5,477 bases of DNA, from assembly GCA_000695745.1 (NCBI GenBank), contig ASHK01000211.1:1-5477 (forward strand), read 5' to 3'. Source of the DNA: Vibrio madracius (GTDB taxonomy: Bacteria; Pseudomonadota; Gammaproteobacteria; Enterobacterales; Vibrionaceae). Positions 1 through 5,477 of this stretch are shown piece by piece (position 1 is the first letter of the stretch; every line of letters begins with the position of its first letter). The notes beneath the pieces are model-generated. The model did no database searches, was not told where the DNA came from, and was given only the letters and a program-made list of their open reading frames with translations. Position numbers and translations under genes: made by a program.

Positions 1-830
1 GGAGTTTATTAACTGGTGTTGACCATCTACCACATACGTTAAGTATCGAAAATAGCGGTTTTAGTAAAGGGTTGCCAGATTATGATCCTGGTTGGGCGGA
101 AAGTTTAAACAATATAGTTACCTTGCACGATGCAAGTAATATTGCAGCAGTGATTGTCGAGCCGATTGCAGGCTCTACGGGTGTCATTCTGCCGCCTAAA
201 GGTTACTTGAAACGCCTTCGTGAGATCTGCACGCAACATGGGATCCTGTTGATATTTGACGAAGTGATTACCGGATTTGGTCGTATTGGTAGCCCGTTTG
301 CTGCCCAAGAATTCGACGTCAAGCCTGACATTATTACCACCGCTAAAGGGTTAACTAATGGCGCGATCCCAATGGGTGCGGTGTTTGTCAGCGATGAAAT
401 TTATCAGGCGATGGTGGCTCCTGAGAGTCAGGCTATCGAGCTGTTTCATGGTTATACCTATTCCGGCCATCCTGTTGCTGCAGCTGCGGGTCTGGCGACA
501 CTCAATATTTATCGTAATGAAAATCTCTACACACGAGCGGCTGAACTTTCGGATTATTGGAACAGCGTACATAGCTTAAAAGGACTTCCTCATGTCAAAG
601 ACCTGCGTAACTATGGTTTGATTGCGGGTATCGAGCTAGAGGGCATTGCGGGGAAACCGGGATCGCGAGCGTTCCAAGTATTTACTCAGTGTTTCGAGAA
701 AGGGGCACTAATCCGCGTTACGGGTGACATTATTGCGCTGTCTCCACCTTTGATTATTGAGAAGCAGCACATTGACGATTTATTTACTCTGATAGCAGAC
801 GTTTTGCAGAATATTGAATACAAGGAATAA
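1..830 (+). CDS. Omega-amino acid (beta-alanine):pyruvate aminotransferase, class III, PLP-dependent; 5' end cut by window edge
   Basis: The reading frame is open from base 3 to the TAA at 828-830, giving 275 residues; the first ~170 residues of this ~440-residue family lie before the window. A TTG at 72 is internal, not a start, because homologous sequence (LLTGVDHLPHT) continues upstream in frame. The sequence shows the cofactor-binding block DEVITGFGR (Asp codon 258-260, which in the family contacts the PLP ring nitrogen) and TTAKGLTNGAIPMG with the Schiff-base lysine at 345-347. It also shows VIVEPIAGSTGV and the HGYTYSGHP loop. The family moves the amino group of beta-alanine or other omega-amino acids to pyruvate, giving a semialdehyde and alanine in the cytosol. 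The MmsA-type dehydrogenase 4 bases downstream consumes malonate semialdehyde, which supports beta-alanine as substrate; this pairing resembles bauA/bauC of Pseudomonas aeruginosa. Substrate choice is inferred: taurine, GABA or putrescine-type donors remain possible. No damage is seen in the visible part. Confidence 0.93.
   Translation, partial: SLLTGVDHLPHTLSIENSGFSKGLPDYDPGWAESLNNIVTLHDASNIAAVIVEPIAGSTGVILPPKGYLKRLREICTQHGILLIFDEVITGFGRIGSPFAAQEFDVKPDIITTAKGLTNGAIPMGAVFVSDEIYQAMVAPESQAIELFHGYTYSGHPVAAAAGLATLNIYRNENLYTRAAELSDYWNSVHSLKGLPHVKDLRNYGLIAGIELEGIAGKPGSRAFQVFTQCFEKGALIRVTGDIIALSPPLIIEKQHIDDLFTLIADVLQNIEYKE
821..829 (+). promoter_or_regulatory. Ribosome binding site for mmsA
   Basis: The purine-rich stretch AAGGAATAA sits at the very end of the aminotransferase gene and overlaps its stop codon, about 6-8 bases before the ATG at 835. 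It selects the 835 start over an in-frame non-ATG start at 814, and the resulting N-terminus (MSVLVSNFINGQ) fits the MmsA family. The overlap suggests translational coupling of the two genes. Confidence 0.6.
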
Positions 831-834
831 GACT

Positions 835-2329
835 ATGTCAGTTTTGGTATCTAATTTTATCAACGGCCAAGTAGTAGAGAGCCAAAGTGGAAGAAGCGCA
901 GATCTATTTAATCCAGCAAATGGAGAGCTGCGAGGGCAAGTTCAATTATCAAGTGCCGATGAAGCCCTAGCAGCGGTAACGGTGGCGAAACAGGCACAAC
1001 AGGCATGGCAAGCTACACCGCCGCTGCAACGAGCTCGAGTTATGTTTAAATTCAAAGCACTGCTTGAAGAAAATGCGGATGAGCTTGCAACGTTAATTTC
1101 AACCGAACATGGCAAAGTGCACAGCGATGCACTGGGCGAGCTGACCCGTGGTTTAGAAGTTGTTGAGTTCTCTTGTGGTATTCCACACCTGTTAAAAGGT
1201 GAACATTCGCTTAATGTTGGACGTGAGATAGACAGCTACTCATTGATGCAGCCTGTTGGGGTTTGCGTCGGTATTACACCGTTCAACTTCCCAGTTATGG
1301 TGCCACTTTGGATGATCCCCGTGGCGCTCGCGTGCGGAAACAGTTTTATTTTGAAACCCTCTGAAAAAGATCCAAGTGCATCGCTGAAACTGGCAGAGCT
1401 ACTTAAACAAGCTGGTCTTCCGGATGGTGTATTTAATGTTGTTCAGGGGGATAAAGAGGTGGTAGATGCACTGCTGGAGTCTCCAGACGTTGCGGCAGTG
1501 AGTTTCGTAGGATCAACGCCCATTGCCGAAGCCATCTACAGTAAAGGAAGCGCCAATGGTAAACGGGTTCAAGCACTGGGTGGCGCTAAGAACCATTTGG
1601 TTGTGATGCCGGATGCTGACCTTGAAGGTGCAACGAACGCCATTATGGGCGCAGCGTATGGTGCTGCAGGCGAACGCTGCATGGCGATTTCAGTGGCGGT
1701 GGCGGTTGGCGATGAAACGGCCGATAAGTTGGTTGCAATGCTCAAAGAAAAAGTTGAGGCGTTACGGGTAGGTCCTGGACTTGGTGTATCCCTGAGAATG
1801 AAATGGGGCCATTGGTGAGCGAACCTCACATGAATAAGGTAACCGAGTACATTCAAAGTGGTGTAGATCAAGGCGCGACACTTGTCGTAGACGGGCGCGG
1901 TATTAATACTTCAGCACCCGGTTACTTTGTTGGAGGCACATTGTTCGACGATGTGACATCTGATATGACCATTTACAACGAAGAGATTTTTGGCCAGTGT
2001 TGTCGGTGGTGCGTGCAAAAGATTATCAACAAGCCTTACAGCTCATTAATGAGCATGAGTTTGGTAATGGTACTGCGATCTTTACTCGTGATGGTGACAC
2101 GGCGCGCGACTTCTCAGAAAAAGTAGAAATTGGCATGGTAGGTATTAATGTGCCAATCCCAGTGCCAATGGCGTTTCATAGCTTTGGTGGTTGGAAACGT
2201 TCTATTTTTGGACCACTTAATGTTCATGGCAATGATGGCGTGCGCTTCTATACTCGTATGAAGACAGTGACGGCTCGATGGCCTAAAGGACAAAGAGAAA
2301 GTGAATTTGTAATGCCAACGATGAAATAG
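835..2329 (+). pseudogene. mmsA: CoA-acylating (methyl)malonate-semialdehyde dehydrogenase, MmsA type, interrupted by two -1 frameshifts
   Basis: The family oxidises malonate or methylmalonate semialdehyde with NAD and CoA to acetyl- or propionyl-CoA plus CO2. Residues 1-319 run from the ATG at 835: FNPANGE near the N-terminus, the cofactor-fold block GITPFNFPVMVPLWMIP, then KPSEKDPSAS, SFVGSTP and GERCMA with the catalytic Cys282 (codon 1678-1680). At about 1790-1793 the frame is lost; adding one C to the CCC run gives GVS-PENEMGPLVSEPH and continues in the frame ending at 2126. At 1994-1995 it is lost again; one more C in the CC pair gives [16 protein letters not shown] and continues to the TAG at 2327-2329 with [10 protein letters not shown] and [10 protein letters not shown]. 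With both repairs the protein is 498 residues, the normal family length, and every family block is present. As written, only a truncated protein of ~328 residues would be made, with the active-site Cys but without the conserved C-terminal Glu and oligomerisation parts. Both losses lie in C runs, so assembly errors are as likely as true decay. Neighbours point to beta-alanine breakdown rather than valine or inositol. Confidence 0.88.
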
Positions 2330-2333
2330 GTGA
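2328..2333 (+). promoter_or_regulatory. Ribosome binding site for the amidotransferase-like gene
   Basis: AGGTGA overlaps the mmsA stop codon (TAG at 2327-2329) and lies 3 bases before the ATG at 2337. This is close to the usual minimum spacing, and it ties translation of the third gene to ribosomes finishing mmsA. A frameshifted mmsA would end translation well upstream and could reduce this coupling. Confidence 0.45.
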
Positions 2334-2336
2334 TAG

Positions 2337-3077
2337 ATGAAGATAGGGATATTAACGTGCGGCCATGTGGACTCGCCATTAGCAGATGACCATGGACAAT
2401 ATGCGGATATGATCGAGGCCTCTTTAGTCGAGGTCAACAAGGAATTCACTTTTGAGAACTTTGATGCGACCAAAGGAGAGTTGCCTCATCATGACGAATG
2501 CCATGGGTTTATTATCACTGGTAGTGTTCACAACGCTTACGATAATCATCCCTGGATTTTGCAGCTTATGGATTGGATCGTGTGTTGCGAGGCGCGCAGA
2601 CGCCCATTGGTCGGTATCTGTTTTGGGCATCAAATCATTGCGAGAGCGCTTGGTGGAGCGGTGCAGAAATCGGAGAAAGGCTGGGGACTTGGCAGCTATG
2701 AGGTTCAAGTTAGCGCACAAAAAAAGTGGATGAATTTGTCCGTCGATTCCGCGCGTCTCTTAGTCAGTCATCAAGACCAAGTCACCATTGTGCCTAATGG
2801 CGTCAAAGTGATTGGTAGTAATGATTTTTGTCCCAATTTTATGTTGGTTAAGGATAATCACGTATTTACAGTGCAAGGACATCCGGAATTTAGCCCTGGT
2901 TTTACTGAAAAATTGGTCGAGAAGCGTAAACACCTCATCTCTCCACAACATTACCAACAAGCCTTTATTGAGATAAACAAAGCGCAAGACTCGGCTTTGA
3001 TACTTCATTGGATTGATAGTTTTTTTGTAATGGCGCAACAAGGGAAATCGGCTGAAAACTTGCAACAAGCGGTGTAA
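2337..3077 (+). CDS. Class I glutamine amidotransferase-like protein (GMP synthase GATase-domain family), substrate unknown
   Basis: This is a complete 246-residue cytosolic protein starting at the ATG 7 bases after mmsA. It has the class I glutamine amidotransferase fold signature: the oxyanion strand GFIITGSVHNAYD (about 57-69), the nucleophile elbow GICFGHQIIARALGG with Cys95, and VQGHPEF with His182 and Glu184 completing the catalytic triad. There is no synthetase or ATP-pyrophosphatase domain, so it is a stand-alone amidase and not GuaA itself, although automatic annotation often says GMP synthase. Stand-alone members of this family include gamma-glutamyl peptidases (the plant GGP type), which hydrolyse gamma-glutamyl amide bonds. 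Its place as the last gene of a probable beta-alanine operon suggests, as inference only, release of an amino compound from a gamma-glutamyl conjugate, in the way that the unrelated-subfamily PuuD acts in putrescine breakdown. No damage is seen. The family call is firm and the substrate is not known. Confidence 0.85.
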   Translation: MKIGILTCGHVDSPLADDHGQYADMIEASLVEVNKEFTFENFDATKGELPHHDECHGFIITGSVHNAYDNHPWILQLMDWIVCCEARRRPLVGICFGHQIIARALGGAVQKSEKGWGLGSYEVQVSAQKKWMNLSVDSARLLVSHQDQVTIVPNGVKVIGSNDFCPNFMLVKDNHVFTVQGHPEFSPGFTEKLVEKRKHLISPQHYQQAFIEINKAQDSALILHWIDSFFVMAQQGKSAENLQQAV

Positions 3078-3093
3078 ATACTCCTAGAAATCC

Positions 3094-3120
3094 AAAAAGA
3101 GCTCATTTAGAGCTCTTTTT
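3094..3120. terminator. Bidirectional rho-independent terminator
   Basis: There is a perfect 11-bp inverted repeat with arms AAAAAGAGCTC and GAGCTCTTTTT around a 5-base loop (ATTTA). The T tract follows on the + strand, and the opposite A tract gives a T tract on the - strand. It lies 16 bases after the amidotransferase stop and 37 bases past the end of the convergent glutaredoxin gene, so it can end transcription from both sides. Confidence 0.85.
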
Positions 3121-3157
3121 AATTAGATGCATCCAGTAACGAAGAGAAGCTTAATGC

Positions 3158-3517
3158 TTAAGCAAACTCTTTTTGCAGATAAGACACAATATCCGAGGAC
3201 TCGTACATCCATCTCTCTTCACCATTTTGAGTGATTTTGAGACAAGGTACTTTCACTTTGCCGCCACCTGCTAATAACTCGTCACGAGCGACGGCATCAT
3301 TTTTCGCATCTTTCAATTCAATGTTGACCGACTGACGCTTCATTTCTCTTCTTACCTTGACACAAAAAGGACAAGCTTCAAATTGATACAGCTGCATGGA
3401 TTGAGCTTTTTGATCGGCTAGTTGCTGAGCTTCAGGTGTGCGTTTAACGCCGCGGGGAGAGAAAACAAAATTTAATAACAGTATGATTTTACCAAGAATA
3501 ATACGTATGAACTTCAT
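3158..3517 (-). CDS. Membrane-anchored glutaredoxin-like thiol oxidoreductase
   Basis: This is a 119-residue protein. Residues 3-19 (FIRIILGKIILLLNFVF) form one hydrophobic segment that would act as an uncleaved anchor. A basic stretch follows (PRGVKRT), which by the positive-inside rule would place the C-terminal domain in the cytoplasm. Residues 41-119 are a glutaredoxin/thioredoxin-fold domain: QLYQFEACPFCVKVR with the redox pair Cys49-Pro-Phe-Cys52, the cis-proline in KVKVPCL (Pro91), and YESSDIVSYL (105-114), the typical glutathione-side helix start. A third cysteine, Cys92, lies directly after the cis-proline. The family reduces disulfides or glutathione mixed disulfides; the partner is unknown. 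The ATG at 3515-3517 follows an AGG at suitable spacing and gives the anchor. The gene lies 107 bases downstream of norR on the same strand, so it could be co-transcribed if the hairpin between them leaks; a role in nitrosative stress is only a context guess. Confidence 0.87.
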   Translation of the reverse strand: MKFIRIILGKIILLLNFVFSPRGVKRTPEAQQLADQKAQSMQLYQFEACPFCVKVRREMKRQSVNIELKDAKNDAVARDELLAGGGKVKVPCLKITQNGEERWMYESSDIVSYLQKEFA

Positions 3518-3553
3518 AAATAACCTGTTGAGCAGTCTTGTTGTTTTTAGAAA

Positions 3554-3559
3554 ATTATA
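3554..3559 (-). promoter_or_regulatory. Possible -10 element for the glutaredoxin gene
   Basis: On the - strand this reads TATAAT, a perfect match to the sigma-70 -10 hexamer, 36 bases upstream of the glutaredoxin ATG. I see no good -35 hexamer at 16-18 bp spacing (the sequence there falls inside the hairpin arms), so the promoter is weakly supported. Confidence 0.25.
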
Positions 3560-3562
3560 ATA

Positions 3563-3583
3563 ACGGTATGCGAAACATACCGT
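3563..3583 (-). terminator. Hairpin after norR: weak terminator or operator-like palindrome
   Basis: ACGGTATG and CATACCGT form a perfect 8-bp stem around a 5-base loop, 41 bases past the norR stop. On the - strand it is followed by a T-rich but interrupted stretch (TATTATAATTTT), which is poorer than a standard terminator. It may end norR transcripts partly, or serve as a protein-binding palindrome just upstream of the glutaredoxin -10. Confidence 0.45.
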
Positions 3584-3624
3584 CGAATATTAACATTTTA
3601 TTTACCGTTCTGATACGGCTAACA

Positions 3625-5204
3625 TTAACTGCGAGATAGGGTGTGGCTTTTGGTCACACTAATTCCCAGCCGTTTCGATAGTCGAATCAGGTTGGCACGG
3701 TCCGTTTTTAGGATCCGACTTGCCTTGGCCCAGTTATAGTCGCATTCAATAAGGGCATTCGAAATCAAATGTCTTTGATATTCCTCGGTGGACTCGCGAA
3801 TACCCATAGAATGATCAACGATAGGGGTACTGGCCTTGCTTTGCTTTGTTGGGGTAATTTGACTGTCATCATCGAAATGGCCACAGTCGTCAATACTCAC
3901 GGTGACCACTTTCTTATCAAACAATCTCGCTTTCGCTTTGAGTGCAGCACGGTTTATAACATGCTCCAGCTCTCGTACATTACCCGGCCATGAGTAGCGG
4001 TTGAGGTGAGAAACGACATTGGGGCTTAATTTGATTTGATTGATACCTAACTTACGACGAACTTGCTCTAAGAAGAACCCCGCCAATAACTCGATATCCC
4101 CATTTCTTTCGCGCAATGGCGGGACGGAAATAGGGTAAACGCTGAGTCGATGATAAAGGTCTGCTCGAAATTTACCTTGTTCAACCTCTTCTTTAAGTTC
4201 ACGATTGGTTGCGGCAAGAACTCGAACATTGATTTTCTGAATCTCATCCTTACCCACGGGTTGAATTTCGTTATTCTGAAGTGCTCGTAACAGCTTGCTC
4301 TGCGCCGCTAAAGGAAGCTCCCCAATTTCATCCAGAAATAATGTCCCACCATCCGCTAATGCAAATTTGCCCATGCGATTTTTATCGGCACCAGTGAATG
4401 CGCCTTTGACGTGACCGAAGAGTTCACTTTCGATAAGGTTTTCAGGGATCGCTGCACAGTTCACGTATACCAGGGTTTTGTCGGCGAGTTGACTGATAGT
4501 GAAGATTACGCGCCACCAACTCTTTACCGACACCAGTCTCACCATGAATCAAAATATTAAAATCTGATGGGGCAACAATTTCGATATCAGATTTGAGCAC
4601 TCGCATTAGCTCGCTGTCGCCAATCATATCGCTGCTATCACGTTCCCATGCTTCGACGTTGAGCTCTTCAAGCAGTTGTTTAGACTGTTTGGCTTGATAT
4701 TCCAGTTGTGAGAACGTTAGCGCCATTTTTAAAGTCGACGCTGCAATGGCGGATAAGACTTCGAGGCTGCGTGTTGGAATGTCATCAAAAGCATTTGTAC
4801 CAAGACTATCTAGAGTGAGTGCACCTAGCATTTTATCGCCAAAAATTAGCGGTAGGCCCATACACGAGTGCATTGGAAGATCGCCATGGTGATCGATAAG
4901 TAAGCCATCAAATGGGTCGGGAAGCTCGGAATCGGCATCAAAAATAACGGGAGACGTTGAGGCACAAATTGCGCAAACCTTGGATGCTCGCTGATGACAA
5001 ACCGTCTACCTAACGTATCACGGCCTAGCCCTTGCATCGCAAGAGGGACAAGGGTATCCCCTTGCAGTGACAACAGGCGACACAATCACACCGAATGGTT
5101 TTTCTGATGGTGTTAATCAATGAATCGAAGCGTTCTTGATCATTATTGCTGCTGGCGAGGCCAATCGTCAGCTCCATTAAGCTGGAAGGAGAAATATCTT
5201 GCAT
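3625..5204 (-). pseudogene. norR: Nitric-oxide-sensing sigma-54 activator NorR, interrupted by three small deletions
   Basis: NorR binds NO at a mononuclear iron in its N-terminal GAF domain and then drives sigma-54 RNA polymerase at NO-detoxification promoters. Reconstructed from the ATG at 5204, the protein is 527 residues. The GAF domain (about 10-170) keeps the family's iron-site residues: Arg76 in EHPRF, Asp97 and Asp100 in LPDPFDG, Cys115 in MHSCMGLPL and Asp133 in LTLDS. The AAA+ domain has Walker A GETGVGKE, the sigma-54 contact loop GAFTGA and Walker [11 protein letters not shown], with [16 protein letters not shown] and [10 protein letters not shown]. The C-terminus is a Fis-type helix-turn-helix ([24 protein letters not shown]). 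Three breaks are seen: one G short at 5076-5077 (VA-LLSLQGD), one T short at 4969-4970 (AQ-ICAS) and two bases short near 4483-4486 ([12 protein letters not shown]). As written, no functional product results. The gene is divergent from a sigma-54 promoter with NorR sites, which matches the family's usual layout. No Shine-Dalgarno is evident before 5204, but no alternative upstream start exists before an in-frame stop. Confidence 0.9.
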
Positions 5205-5219
5205 GAGGGTAAATAACTT

Positions 5220-5242
5220 ATGCCAATGGGTATACTTGGCAT
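5220..5242. repeat. Inverted repeat in the norR leader (ATGCCAA-N9-TTGGCAT)
   Basis: Two perfect 7-bp arms (5220-5226 and 5236-5242) flank a 9-base spacer that itself holds the short palindrome GTATAC. It lies between the norR -10 box and the norR start codon, so it covers the likely start of transcription. It may be an operator for a second regulator or an mRNA hairpin near the start codon. It does not match the NorR site. Confidence 0.5.
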
Positions 5243-5269
5243 TATAGAGTCATTTTGACATGAATTAAA
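5241..5269 (-). promoter_or_regulatory. Sigma-70-like promoter of norR
   Basis: On the - strand the -10 box at 5241-5246 is a perfect TATAAT. A weak -35 (TTTAAT, 5264-5269) lies 17 bp upstream, and transcription would begin near 5234, about 30 bases before the ATG. A NorR-type site at 5249-5259 lies between the two boxes, so bound NorR should hinder polymerase here. This agrees with the negative autoregulation known for norR in Escherichia coli. Confidence 0.5.
5249..5259. promoter_or_regulatory. NorR-type enhancer site 1
   Basis: GTCATTTTGAC is an inverted repeat GTCA-N3-TGAC and fits the NorR consensus GT-(N7)-AC. It is identical to the site at 5273-5283, with 24 bp between centres. It lies about 85 bp upstream of the sigma-54 promoter, a normal enhancer distance, and inside the norR promoter. 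Confidence 0.8.
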
Positions 5270-5272
5270 GCG

Positions 5273-5283
5273 GTCATTTTGAC
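5273..5283. promoter_or_regulatory. NorR-type enhancer site 2
   Basis: This is a second exact copy of GTCATTTTGAC, about 85 bp upstream of the expected start site of the rightward sigma-54 promoter. In E. coli, NorR works from three such sites; here I find only two clear ones. Confidence 0.8.
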
Positions 5284-5337
5284 TGCTAAACAGCAGCTAA
5301 CTGCCGAATAAGTTAGGGTTTTTAAGGCTTTTGGAAT

Positions 5338-5353
5338 TGGCACGCTCTGTGCA
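5338..5353 (+). promoter_or_regulatory. Sigma-54 promoter, pointing right, away from norR
   Basis: TGGCACG-N4-GTGCA matches the -24/-12 consensus TGGCACG-N4-TTGCA except for one base, and keeps the invariant GG (5339-5340) and GC (5351-5352) exactly 10 bases apart. The expected start of transcription is near 5363. With the two NorR sites upstream, it should drive an NO-detoxification gene beyond the window. In vibrios a flavohaemoglobin (hmp) often occupies this place, but the gene itself cannot be seen. Confidence 0.82.
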
Positions 5354-5399
5354 ATGTAGGGAATAGTTGAAAAACAAATAAGTGTGATACTCAACTCGC

Positions 5400-5477
5400 A
5401 TGACATCTAAGAGAGCTATCTCAAGGGATGCAACGAAAACTATAAAAAAACAATATGAGACAGTCGAATTTCGTACT
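5400..5477 (+). CDS. Possible start of the rightward sigma-54-controlled gene, cut by window edge
   Basis: From the ATG at 5400 the frame stays open to the last base (26 codons, beginning MTSKRAISRD). It lies about 37 bases downstream of the predicted sigma-54 start site. The piece is rich in Lys and Arg and I do not recognise it; it does not look like the N-terminus of flavohaemoglobin. There is no Shine-Dalgarno before it. A second ATG at 5455 (MRQSNFV, another frame) is also open to the edge. Either could be chance, with the real start further right. Confidence 0.25.
   Translation, partial: MTSKRAISRDATKTIKKQYETVEFRT

Noticed and set aside
1569..1871. 100-codon open frame on the - strand inside mmsA
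   Set aside because: It lies antisense to clear family sequence and its own translation shows no recognisable domain.
1788..1996. Programmed frameshifting in mmsA
   Set aside because: There is no slippery heptamer with a following hairpin or pseudoknot, two separate shifts would be needed, and this metabolic enzyme family is not known to use recoding.
2114..2473. 119-codon open frame on the - strand across the mmsA-amidotransferase junction
   Set aside because: It is antisense to two real genes, with composition of a shadow frame and no recognisable motif.
4470..4486. Third norR break as a one-base insertion in the A run (giving RRQTLVYVN)
   Set aside because: It restores the frame too, but a two-base loss in the GC repeat gives [12 protein letters not shown], which agrees better with the S-x-RA-x-x-x-LVY pattern of E. 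coli NorR (SPRAVNPLVYLN).
4442..5085. Split two- or three-gene regulator made of separate GAF and AAA+ proteins
   Set aside because: The breaks fall inside conserved blocks (before LLSLQGD, in AQICAS and in [12 protein letters not shown]), and each fragment lacks a start with a ribosome site. One broken norR explains all pieces.
5297..5316. CTAACT-N8-AGTTAG inverted repeat as a third NorR site
   Set aside because: The arms do not contain GTCA/TGAC or the GT-(N7)-AC spacing, and a 6-bp repeat in AT-rich DNA is likely by chance.

Overview
The window looks like a marine gammaproteobacterium of the Vibrio type. I infer this from the protein flavour (a NorR with the GAFTGA motif and typical vibrio-like wording, a membrane-anchored CPFC glutaredoxin) and moderate GC. 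The species cannot be fixed from sequence reading alone.

Left part, + strand (1-3077): a tightly packed three-gene run. It starts with the C-terminal ~275 residues of a class III, PLP-dependent omega-amino acid (beta-alanine):pyruvate aminotransferase. A CoA-acylating (methyl)malonate-semialdehyde dehydrogenase (MmsA type) follows after 4 bases, and a class I glutamine amidotransferase-like protein begins 7 bases after that. The first two enzymes make a coherent route: beta-alanine + pyruvate gives malonate semialdehyde, which is oxidised and decarboxylated to acetyl-CoA. The amidotransferase-like enzyme has an intact Cys-His-Glu triad but unknown substrate; a gamma-glutamyl hydrolase role is a guess. 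The run ends at a strong symmetrical hairpin with A and T tracts that can terminate transcription from both sides.

Right part, - strand (5204-3158): a NorR-type, sigma-54-dependent nitric-oxide sensor/activator, followed downstream by a small membrane-anchored glutaredoxin-like protein. The 273 bases right of norR are a divergent control region. It holds two identical NorR-type sites (GTCATTTTGAC), a textbook sigma-54 promoter (TGGCACG-N4-GTGCA) pointing rightward, a sigma-70-like norR promoter overlapped by one NorR site, and a 7-bp inverted repeat in the norR leader. The rightward target gene is essentially outside the window; only a possible first 26 codons are visible.

The most striking oddity is that mmsA and norR are both broken by small deletions (two and three respectively), while the aminotransferase part, amidotransferase and glutaredoxin are open. 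Four of the five are one-base losses in short homopolymer runs and one is a two-base loss in a GC repeat. Repairing them restores full-length, family-typical proteins (498 and 527 residues). This pattern fits draft-quality sequence errors at least as well as real gene decay. I see no mobile element, CRISPR array, tRNA or rRNA, and no convincing new biological system.
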